Shown here piece by piece: positions 32,353 to 38,670 of a stretch of 38,670 nt of DNA; position 1 is the stretch's first letter; each line of letters opens with the position of its first letter. The stretch is taken from assembly GCA_045612065.1 (NCBI GenBank), contig JAZKYH010000069.1, positions 1 to 38,670 of the forward strand. The letters run 5' to 3'. The translations under genes were made by a program, and so were the position numbers. The notes beneath the pieces are model-generated. The model made no database searches and was not told the origin of the DNA. It saw only the letters and a list, made by a program, of their open reading frames with translations. This DNA is from UBA1189 sp045612065 (GTDB lineage Bacteria; Bacteroidota; Bacteroidia; Bacteroidales; Bacteroidaceae).

Positions 32353-33306
32353 TCAGTAGATAGCCTTAGCCACTTGTTTCACGCTATCGGTGGCTGCTAC
32401 GGTGTAGAAATGTATGCTGGGAACTCCATGTGCAATAAGCTCTTGGCATTGGGCAATGCACCACTCTACGCCTATTTGACGTACCTCTTCTTCGGTTTTA
32501 CACTTGAGAACCTCAGTCGCGAGAGTCTGAGGAATGTCTACCTTGAAGGTTTTGGGTATGATACTGAGTTGTCGGGCTGTTTTTAGCGGTTTGATGCCAG
32601 GGATAATGGGGATGGTGATTCCTTCGGAACGGGCACGTTCGACGAAGTGAAAATACTTCTCATTGTCGTAGAAAAGTTGCGTTACAGCATACTCCGCTCC
32701 TGCTTTTACCTTTTCTTTCAGCCAATAGATATCCATGTCCATATTGGGCGCTTCCTCATGCTTTTCGGGGTAGCAGGCTACACCATACGAGAAGGGTTTC
32801 CCTGGTTCCTTGATGGGTGAACCATCACAGAAGAAACCTTCGTTGAATCGGTTGACTTGTCCTTGCAATTCGACAGCATGGCTGTAGCCGTTGGGTGTGG
32901 GAGTAAATATGCTCTCGTGCTTAGCTTTGTCTCCTCGTAACAACAATAGGTCGGTGATACCGAGGAATTGCAGGTCGAGCAGTACGTACTCTGTTTCCTC
33001 GCGAGTGAAACCGCTGCAGAGGATATGGGGTACTACGTCAATGTTGTATTTGTTCTTGATAGCGGCTGCCACAGCTACAGTACCAGGGCGACGACGCAAC
33101 GATACTTTCTGAAAAAGGCCTTCCGGAGACTCTTGATATACATATTCGCTACGATGAGTAGTGATATTGATATACTTTGGGTCAAATTCGCGCAGTACGT
33201 CAATTGTATGAAACAAACTGTTGATGCCTGTACCCTTGAGAGGAGGTAATACCTCGAAAGAGAATGCCGTACTTGTGCCGCTTTTTATGGAGTCTATGAC
33301 GCTCAT
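32353..33306 (-). CDS. metF: 5,10-methylenetetrahydrofolate reductase
   Basis: 317 residues, a bacterial-length MetF. It reduces methylene-THF to methyl-THF for methionine synthesis, using FAD. Family features: FSFEVLPP with the conserved E18; DPKYINITTHRSEYVYQ; the FAD-binding LGITDLLLLRGDKAKHE; GVACYPEKHEEA; KAGAEYAVTQLFYDNEKYFHF; and PIIPGIKPL. It lies 28 bases after the processing-protease gene and is probably co-transcribed with it, while purH downstream has its own promoter. Confidence 0.95.
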   Translation of the reverse strand: MSVIDSIKSGTSTAFSFEVLPPLKGTGINSLFHTIDVLREFDPKYINITTHRSEYVYQESPEGLFQKVSLRRRPGTVAVAAAIKNKYNIDVVPHILCSGFTREETEYVLLDLQFLGITDLLLLRGDKAKHESIFTPTPNGYSHAVELQGQVNRFNEGFFCDGSPIKEPGKPFSYGVACYPEKHEEAPNMDMDIYWLKEKVKAGAEYAVTQLFYDNEKYFHFVERARSEGITIPIIPGIKPLKTARQLSIIPKTFKVDIPQTLATEVLKCKTEEEVRQIGVEWCIAQCQELIAHGVPSIHFYTVAATDSVKQVAKAIY

Positions 33307-33334
33307 ATTTTTTTGCCTATAATAACTTTCGAAT

Positions 33335-34924
33335 TTAGTTTTCAGACTTAGGACGTGATTCTCCCTTAGTGAGTACCTCTACGGCCTTCAATACTGTAGA
33401 ATCGGTGAGGTTGAGGTACTTCACATACTCTTCCATGCCAAGCATATTGTATATGATATTACCAAACAGGATGTCCTCCATTTGGGCGCTCGATTGACGG
33501 ATGAGGTTGTTGTTGCGCTTGATTCCTTTACTTGCAGCATGCTGTACGAACTGCTCCAACAAATCTTGTTTTTTAAGATAGTTCAGCAAATCGGACATGG
33601 TGGTGTATTTTGCCATGGTCTGACGGTTCTTGTCGGTATACTCGAAAGGGAAACGGGTGAAAAGTCCCATCTTGGCCACAGCTGCATAGTATGAGGTATA
33701 GCCCGTGGTGTCTTGCGGGACAAAAATGTCTGGCATAATACCTCCCCCGCCATAGACGATACGGCCATTCTTGGTTTGATAGGCGACGCTTTCGTCCTGC
33801 TTGATGCTGTCTTGTGTGAAGAACTCACCATGTTCGTATCGGTTCAGTAGGTCGAGCTCGTACTCTTCACTATCACCTTGGGTGTAAGGCTTTTGTATGC
33901 ATCGCCCTGAGGGAGTGTAGTAACGTGAGATCGTCAGGCGTACTGATGAACCGTCTGAGAAGTTGATAATTTGTTGTACCAGTCCCTTGCCGAAAGTGCG
34001 GCGTCCGATGATAGTGCCACGGTCATTGTCCTGTATGGCCCCTGCAAAGATTTCACTGGACGAAGCTGAGGTCTCGTCAGTAAGTACAACGATGGGGAGA
34101 TTCTGGCATGTACCTCTACCGTTGGCATACTCTTCGTAGCGTGGAGTATTCACTCCTTGAGCATAGACAATCATTTCGCCTTTGGGCAAGAATTCATTGA
34201 CCATTTGTATGGCTGCAACCATGTATCCGCCCGTATTGCCACGCAGGTCGATGATACATCCTTGCATGCTTTGCTGCATGCCCTGTGCGAGAGCGATGAG
34301 CATCTCGGGATAGGTTGTCTCTCCAAACTTGTTGATTTTTATATAGCACCAACGGTCGTCTATCATGTAGGTCGCGTCGACGCTCTTGACGGGGATATTC
34401 CCACGTATAATGGAGAATGAAAGTAGCTCCTTCTCGCCTTGGCGTTTGATGCCGAGTGTGACCTCCGAACCCTTAGGACCTTTGAGGCGTTTCATGGCGC
34501 CTTCGTTATTTATCTTTTTGCCGACGTAGAGCGAATCATCGATGGTGATGATGCGGTCACCGGGCATAAGTCCGACTTTTTCGGCTGGACCACCTGAGAT
34601 GACATCACTCACATAGATGGTGTCTGATTGTATCATGAACTGTATACCGATGCCACTGAAACTTCCTCGTAGCTCTTGGTCGCTTTCCTCAGCCTCTTTT
34701 GCTGGGATGTATACTGAATGAGGGTCAAGTTCAGCCAATACCTTAGGAATGGTCTTCTCTATCAGTGCCTCCATATCTATGGTATCAACGTACTGAGTGT
34801 GCACAAGATTCAGCAACTCTGACAGCTTGTTGTTGCTGTCAGAGGATTTGCTGAAGTCAATGCATGACCTCAAGGTTATGAAGGCCATTAGGAGCAGTAT
34901 TGACAAGTATAACTTGTTTTTCAT
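33335..34924 (-). CDS. S41-family C-terminal processing peptidase with PDZ domain
   Basis: 529 residues. It is a periplasmic serine protease that trims protein C-termini. Signal or membrane anchor at 1-20, with C21 in LRSC as a possible but non-ideal lipid site. PDZ domain about 85-170 (GIGIQFMIQ and PGDRIITIDDSLY). The S41 catalytic domain has DLRGNTGGYMVAAIQMVNEF, S288 in ETSASSSEIFAGAIQD and K313 in RRTFGKGLVQ; the 25-residue Ser-Lys spacing matches the CtpA/Prc dyad. An additional C-terminal region of about 120 residues follows. Its ATG overlaps the TGA of the upstream deaminase gene (ATGA), showing coupling. Confidence 0.92.
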   Translation of the reverse strand: MKNKLYLSILLLMAFITLRSCIDFSKSSDSNNKLSELLNLVHTQYVDTIDMEALIEKTIPKVLAELDPHSVYIPAKEAEESDQELRGSFSGIGIQFMIQSDTIYVSDVISGGPAEKVGLMPGDRIITIDDSLYVGKKINNEGAMKRLKGPKGSEVTLGIKRQGEKELLSFSIIRGNIPVKSVDATYMIDDRWCYIKINKFGETTYPEMLIALAQGMQQSMQGCIIDLRGNTGGYMVAAIQMVNEFLPKGEMIVYAQGVNTPRYEEYANGRGTCQNLPIVVLTDETSASSSEIFAGAIQDNDRGTIIGRRTFGKGLVQQIINFSDGSSVRLTISRYYTPSGRCIQKPYTQGDSEEYELDLLNRYEHGEFFTQDSIKQDESVAYQTKNGRIVYGGGGIMPDIFVPQDTTGYTSYYAAVAKMGLFTRFPFEYTDKNRQTMAKYTTMSDLLNYLKKQDLLEQFVQHAASKGIKRNNNLIRQSSAQMEDILFGNIIYNMLGMEEYVKYLNLTDSTVLKAVEVLTKGESRPKSEN

Positions 34925-35337
34925 TCCTCAATTGGTAGATATTCGACAATTACTCCTGCTCGTTCCAGTAGGTCTATGCCATCGGTGAGACGGTATTTCT
35001 CGCCATACACCACGCGCTTGATGCCTGCTTGAATGATGAGTTTAGCACATTCGATGCAAGGCGAAGCTGTGACATACAAGGTCGCTCCCTCGCTATTGTT
35101 GTTTGAGCGTGCAATCTTGGTGATGGCATTGGCTTCGGCATGCAGAACATAGGGTTTGGTGACATTGTTCGCATCCTCGCACACATTCTCGAATCCAGAG
35201 GGTGTACCATTGTATCCGTCTGAGATAATCATCTTGTCTTTCACCACGAGGGCACCTACCTTACGGCGTTCGCAATAAGAGTTCTCGGCCCAAATGGTGG
35301 CCATGCGCATATATCTCTTGTCGAATTTATCGTCCAT
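34921..35337 (-). CDS. dCMP deaminase (ComEB-like cytidine/deoxycytidylate deaminase)
   Basis: 138 residues. It converts dCMP to dUMP, feeding dTMP synthesis. The zinc site is complete: H67-A-E69 in LHAEANAITKIAR and C94/C97 in TASPCIECAKL. GALVVKDKMIISDGYNGTPSGFENV is typical of dCMP deaminases rather than tRNA or cytosine deaminases. Its stop overlaps the start of the downstream processing protease by 4 bases, so the two are translationally coupled, although the proteins act in different compartments. Confidence 0.9.
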   Translation of the reverse strand: MDDKFDKRYMRMATIWAENSYCERRKVGALVVKDKMIISDGYNGTPSGFENVCEDANNVTKPYVLHAEANAITKIARSNNNSEGATLYVTASPCIECAKLIIQAGIKRVVYGEKYRLTDGIDLLERAGVIVEYLPIEE

Positions 35338-35484
35338 AGTCGTAATTTACTATTTAGCTATTTACTATTTACAATTGATTTTACAATTTTGCCTATTTTA
35401 CAATTTACAGACGTAGCGAAGTCGAAATGCTTAATTTGTTAAATCTCCCAATAAATAGTAAATTGTAAATCGTCAAATTGTAAA
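35338..35484. repeat. A+T-rich spacer of inverted TTTACAATT/TTTACTATT blocks
   Basis: 147 bases between two same-strand genes. The left part has TTTACTATTTACAATT and ATTTTACAATTTAC; the right part has inverse versions (AATAGTAAATTGTAAATCG, then AAATTGTAAATT). The arms flank a G+C-richer centre (GACGTAGCGAAGTCGAAATG). They could form a branched hairpin. I see no promoter. Confidence 0.65.
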
Positions 35485-37602
35485 TTATTTGATTCCGTCT
35501 CGCTTCATCAGTGCATCGATGGTGGCATCTTGCCCACGGAAGCGGCGGTAGAGCTCCTTGGGGTGCTCTGAACTACCTTTTGAGAGCACGTTGTCTCGGA
35601 ATGCTGTAGCTACCTCCTGATTGTATATGCCTTTCTCTTCGAAGAGTGAGAAAGCATCAGCGTCGAGCATCTCAGACCACTTATAGCTGTAGTAACCGGC
35701 AGAATATCCGCCCGACATAATGTGGCCGAAGTGAGTGGTCATGTTTGTGCCTTGCGCAGAAGGCAACAGCTGGGTAGACTTCCATGCCTCTTGCTCGTAA
35801 GCGAGAACGTCGCCTTCAAACGGAGTTGTGCGTGAGTACCATGCCATGTCGAGGATGCCGAGACTTAGCTGACGGATACAGAGGTAGGCCGCATTGTAGT
35901 TCTGTGCACGTACGATGCGCTCCACAAGTTCATCGGGGATGAGCTCACCTGTCTCGTAGTGAAATGCAAAGGTTGAGAGGAACTCCTTCTTGGGCAAGAA
36001 GTTCTCCATAATCTGTGAGGGCAACTCTACGAAATCACGGTATACGTTGGTACCACCCATTGAGGGATAAGTTGTTGCAGAGAAGATGCCGTGCAGAGCA
36101 TGACCAAACTCGTGCAAGAATGTTTCAACTTCGTCTTGTGTAAGTAAGGCAGGCTTGCTTTCTGTGGGCTTGGTGAAGTTCATCGTAATGGATACGTGAG
36201 GACGATTGTCTTCACCATCCTTCTTATACTGCTCCTTGAAACCTGTCATCCAAGCACCTGAGCGCTTGCCGGCACGGGGGAAGAAGTCGGTGTAGATTAC
36301 TGCGAGATAGCTTCCGTCCTTGTCGAGGACGTCGTAGGCCTTCACATCGGGGTGGTATACGGGGATGTCCTTGTTCTCCACAAAGGTGATGCCATAGAGG
36401 CGTGTGGCAAGACCAAAGACGCCGTTTGTCACGTTCTCGAGCTTGAAGTAGGGGCGCACCATCTCGTCGTTGAGGCTATACTTCTCTACGCGCAGCTTCT
36501 CTGAGTAGAACGCCCAGTCCCAAGGCATCAACTCGAAGTCTTTGCCCTCAGTGCGTGCGGCCATCTCCTGTACGGCTTTTACCTCCTCCTTCGCTACAGG
36601 CAAATAAGCCACAAGAAGTTGATTGAGCAGGTTGTTTACATTATCTGCATTCTCGGCCATACGATTCTCAAGCACATAGTCGGCATGGCTTTCATAGCCC
36701 AGGAGCTGGGCAATCTCCAGGCGCAGGTTGGCAATCTTCTTCACCAACTCTTCATTGTTGTAGTCGTTGTCCTGCACACATTGCGTGTTGTAGGCCATAT
36801 AGAGCTCGTGACGAAGGTCGCGGTCCTCACAATACATCATCAAGGGGCTATAGCTTGGCGAATGCAAGGTGAATGTCCAACCCTCCTGACCCTTTTCCTT
36901 GGCGGTTTGTGCGGCAGCCTCAAGAGCAGACTCGGGCATACCGGCCAGACGGGTCGAGTCGGTTACGTTCAGGGCATATTCATTGGTGGCCTTCAGCGTA
37001 TTCTGCCCGAAGAGCAGGGTAGCCTTGCTCAGCTCTGTTGTCAGCTCGCGGTACTTGGCCTTGTCCTCCTCGCTCAAGTTGGCACCGTTGCGTGCAAAGC
37101 TGTCGTATTTCTTCTGCAACAGACGCTGATCCTCGATGGTGAGAGTGCTCATATCGGTCGTCTCATACACTGCCTTGACACGTGCAAAGAGCTGGTCGTT
37201 GAGCGAGATGTTATTGGAGTGCTCGGTAAGGATGGGCGACAATTTCTGTGCCAGTTCCTGCATCTCATCTGAGGTCTCGGCACTATTCAGCGTGAAGAAC
37301 ACTGTTATTACGCGGTCCAGCAGTTCACCCGCATACTCCAAGGCCACGATAGTGTTCTCAAAGGTCGGTTCCTCGGGGTTGTTGATGATGGCATCCACCT
37401 CAGCCGTATGCTGCTTGATACCCTCCATGAGGGCGGGCTCATAGTGCTCAAGCTTTATCTTGTCGAACGGTACGGTCTGGTGCGGTGTGTCATACTCGCT
37501 GTAGAAGGGGTTTTTGTTGTTATCCATACAAGAGGTCATGTTAAGTGTTGCGCCCACCATCGCCAATGCGCAGAGGGCCATCTTCGGTTGTCTGATTTTC
37601 AT
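35485..37602 (-). CDS. dcp: M3-family oligopeptidase lipoprotein (Dcp-like)
   Basis: 705 residues. M3 metallopeptidases such as Dcp and OpdA cut short peptides. The zinc motif is HEFGHALHGIFS with H497, E498 and H501, and the downstream helix supplies the third ligand. The rest is the all-helical M3 fold (for example GESHADYVLENRM-like GYESHADYVLENRMAE near 307, and FFPRAGKRSGAW near 450). A lipoprotein signal ends in MTSC, so unlike cytoplasmic E. coli Dcp it is probably a periplasmic lipoprotein, as I recall for Bacteroidales members. It has its own promoter (37626-37656). Dcp versus oligopeptidase A specificity is not settled by sequence. Confidence 0.9.
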   Translation of the reverse strand: MKIRQPKMALCALAMVGATLNMTSCMDNNKNPFYSEYDTPHQTVPFDKIKLEHYEPALMEGIKQHTAEVDAIINNPEEPTFENTIVALEYAGELLDRVITVFFTLNSAETSDEMQELAQKLSPILTEHSNNISLNDQLFARVKAVYETTDMSTLTIEDQRLLQKKYDSFARNGANLSEEDKAKYRELTTELSKATLLFGQNTLKATNEYALNVTDSTRLAGMPESALEAAAQTAKEKGQEGWTFTLHSPSYSPLMMYCEDRDLRHELYMAYNTQCVQDNDYNNEELVKKIANLRLEIAQLLGYESHADYVLENRMAENADNVNNLLNQLLVAYLPVAKEEVKAVQEMAARTEGKDFELMPWDWAFYSEKLRVEKYSLNDEMVRPYFKLENVTNGVFGLATRLYGITFVENKDIPVYHPDVKAYDVLDKDGSYLAVIYTDFFPRAGKRSGAWMTGFKEQYKKDGEDNRPHVSITMNFTKPTESKPALLTQDEVETFLHEFGHALHGIFSATTYPSMGGTNVYRDFVELPSQIMENFLPKKEFLSTFAFHYETGELIPDELVERIVRAQNYNAAYLCIRQLSLGILDMAWYSRTTPFEGDVLAYEQEAWKSTQLLPSAQGTNMTTHFGHIMSGGYSAGYYSYKWSEMLDADAFSLFEEKGIYNQEVATAFRDNVLSKGSSEHPKELYRRFRGQDATIDALMKRDGIK

Positions 37603-37625
37603 TGTTCTTTATTTTGTTTAGGGCG

Positions 37626-37656
37626 CGAAATTACTCATTTTCTTGCTATTCCCCAA
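37626..37656 (-). promoter_or_regulatory. Probable promoter of the M3 peptidase gene
   Basis: On the minus strand, TTG (37654-37656), 20 bases, then TAATTTCG (37626-37633), one base off TAnnTTTG. The leader is about 18 bases. Confidence 0.5.
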
Positions 37657-37760
37657 TCATTCTCTTGCTTTTTTGCACCATACACCCTATAAAGGGGGAT
37701 GGCGAGATGAGCTGACCAGCTGACCGGCACTGCTCCTACATGTTGTATTTCAGTAAGATA

Positions 37761-37786
37761 CCTCGGCCAGCACGTGCTGACCGAGG
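37761..37786. repeat. 26-bp palindrome after the HU-like gene
   Basis: CCTCGG-C-CAGCACGTGCTG-A-CCGAGG is self-complementary except for one C/A pair. It starts 28 bases past the stop of the HU-like gene. There is no T-run, so it is either a weak terminator or a protein site. GCTGACC strings also recur at 37711-37725. Confidence 0.7.
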
Positions 37787-37813
37787 ATGACAGGCATTGA
37801 CCTTGCGCCTGCA

Positions 37814-38455
37814 TCAGAAACCTTCAGGATGTGAGGCATAGAATCGGCTGTTCTTGCGGCCTAAGGCGCGGAGGCGGCCCTCCTTGACGAAGAGGTTGAG
37901 GTACTTCGTGGCAAGGTAGGTAGAGCACTCGCACAGCTGCTCCATCTGCGAGCGGTAGATGTATTCGTGGTCTTCGAAGAAGGCACGCAGGCGATGCTCG
38001 GCAATCTCGCGTGTGAGCAGGGTGCGCACGGTGTGGCCGCCACTCACAATCTCTGCACCACGCATGGCCGCCTTCAGTTCCTTGCAAGGGCGGAAGATGA
38101 CACCCTTGACTGCCACATCGTGGTGGGTGACACGGTCGGCCAAATACTTGGGCTCCTTCAATCCTAACTTTACGCTGAACGAACCTATCTCGTCAATCTG
38201 CACCGTACGTCCATCGAGCAGCGCCTCGCTCAGCTCGTGCCCCAAGGCGTTGAGCACGGCAATGACATCGGTCTTGTTCACACTGGTGGCATGGCCTATG
38301 CGCTCGGCCATTTCTCTTGTTGTCACTGGCGCAGAGGCTACTACGCTCACCCCCATCAAGGGGTTCTTCTCGGTGGCTTCGCCTTGTAGGTCGAAGCGTG
38401 GGTTCAGTTGGTAGGCAATCGTACCCGACTTCTTCGTTGCTTTTGTCTTTCTCAT
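37814..38455 (-). CDS. HU-like DNA-binding protein with C-terminal extension
   Basis: 213 residues from the ATG at 38455, which gives a basic start (MRKTKATKKSG); the upstream open frame crosses the leader repeats and is rejected. Residues about 10-135 resemble the Bacteroidota-type HU domain (HU-HIG): YQLNPRF, TTREMAERIGHATSVNKTDVIAVLNALGHELSEALLDG, VQIDEIGSFSVKL, then VKGVIFRPCKEL. Residues about 150-213 are helical (RLRAFFEDHEYIYRSQMEQLCECSTYLATKYLNLFVKEGRLRAL is its core, positions about 155-198) and look like a winged-helix. I infer a DNA-binding or nucleoid role; the targets are unknown. Its 5' leader carries a 22-bp-period repeat and its 3' side a palindrome. Confidence 0.82.
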   Translation of the reverse strand: MRKTKATKKSGTIAYQLNPRFDLQGEATEKNPLMGVSVVASAPVTTREMAERIGHATSVNKTDVIAVLNALGHELSEALLDGRTVQIDEIGSFSVKLGLKEPKYLADRVTHHDVAVKGVIFRPCKELKAAMRGAEIVSGGHTVRTLLTREIAEHRLRAFFEDHEYIYRSQMEQLCECSTYLATKYLNLFVKEGRLRALGRKNSRFYASHPEGF

Positions 38456-38484
38456 GACTCTTTCTATATTTTGAGTTTCTTGAC

Positions 38485-38554
38485 GGCGACCATGTGCGCA
38501 AATGGCCGCCACTATTCGCGTACATGGTGGCGAGCACTTGCGCAAATGGTCGCC
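38485..38554 (-). repeat. 22-bp-period repeat with inverted ends in the HU-like gene leader
   Basis: On the minus strand, three 22-base units share CCAT, then T/G, T, A/G, CGC: units start at 38554, 38532 and 38510. The ends are also inverted: GGCGACCAT at one end and ATGGTCGCC at the other. It lies between the promoter and the start codon, so it is transcribed. It may bind a protein as DNA at two-turn spacing, or fold as RNA. Confidence 0.8.
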
Positions 38555-38578
38555 ATCAACAACACACAAATACAGTTG

Positions 38579-38609
38579 CAAATTTATGAAAAGACAAGCT
38601 CTCGTGCAA
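38579..38609 (-). promoter_or_regulatory. Promoter of the HU-like gene
   Basis: On the minus strand, TTG (38607-38609), 20 bases, then TAAATTTG (38579-38586), a full match to TAnnTTTG. It predicts a leader of about 115 bases that contains the 22-bp repeats. The remaining 60 bases to the window end show no gene. Confidence 0.7.
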
Positions 38610-38670
38610 GCATTTACCCACCGATTTTATGTGGAGCGGTGAGTATTGACATCGGGATTTTGAGGTTGTA

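Noticed and set aside
38456..38581. N-terminal extension of the HU-like protein across the leader repeats
   Set aside because: It would encode the repeat array and start before the predicted transcript leader ends; the ATG at 38455 gives a normal basic start.

Overview
The window looks like chromosome from a member of the Bacteroidales (Bacteroidota), possibly Prevotellaceae or a close relative; I cannot fix the genus. The reasons are the gliding/type IX secretion proteins GldM, GldN and GldH, a TonB-dependent receptor with a carboxypeptidase-regulatory-like N-terminus, a fused-alpha KorA with KorB, an HU-like protein with an extra C-terminal helical domain, and promoters of the Bacteroidota type (TTG or TTTG, about 19-20 bases, TAnnTTTG), mostly without a Shine-Dalgarno. 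I see no rRNA, tRNA, CRISPR array, prophage or insertion sequence.

Layout. 1-1.3 kb: end of gldM and all of gldN, closed by a 24-bp hairpin. 1.3-1.9 kb: a gene-free stretch with repeats. 1.9-8.8 kb, minus strand: xerD, a TonB-dependent receptor, a 7TM-HD cyclic-di-AMP phosphodiesterase, rnc and acpP. 9.1-12.3 kb: rpsO (+), gldH and ricT (-), mtgA (+). 12.4-15.8 kb, minus: rnr and a thioredoxin-fold lipoprotein that lacks the CxxC. 16-19.9 kb, plus: manC, greA, a HIT protein, a lipoate-protein ligase and a CPBP protease. 20-23.6 kb, minus: korB and korA, separated by a GxxExxY nuclease-like gene flanked by about 75-bp hairpin repeats. 23.8-32.2 kb, minus: an exported protein of unknown function and the cell-elongation cluster mreB-mreC-mreD-mrdA-rodA downstream of purH. 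32.3-37.6 kb, minus: metF, a C-terminal processing protease, a dCMP deaminase and an M3 oligopeptidase lipoprotein. 37.8-38.5 kb, minus: an HU-like protein with a repeat-rich leader.

How the genes work together. mreBCD, mrdA and rodA form the elongasome, and mtgA adds a further glycan polymerase. gldM, gldN and gldH belong to the type IX secretion/gliding system. korAB is the ferredoxin-linked 2-oxoacid step of an anaerobe's branched TCA cycle. metF and purH both handle folate one-carbon units. rnr, rnc, greA and rpsO serve RNA metabolism.

The stretches most worth a second look are the repeat-flanked GxxExxY gene inside korAB; a promoter followed at once by an intrinsic terminator in the greA leader, which resembles the E. 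coli greA/GraL arrangement; three unrelated tandem arrays that all have a 22-bp period, one of them in the leader of the HU-like gene; and a long inverted repeat over the purH promoter.
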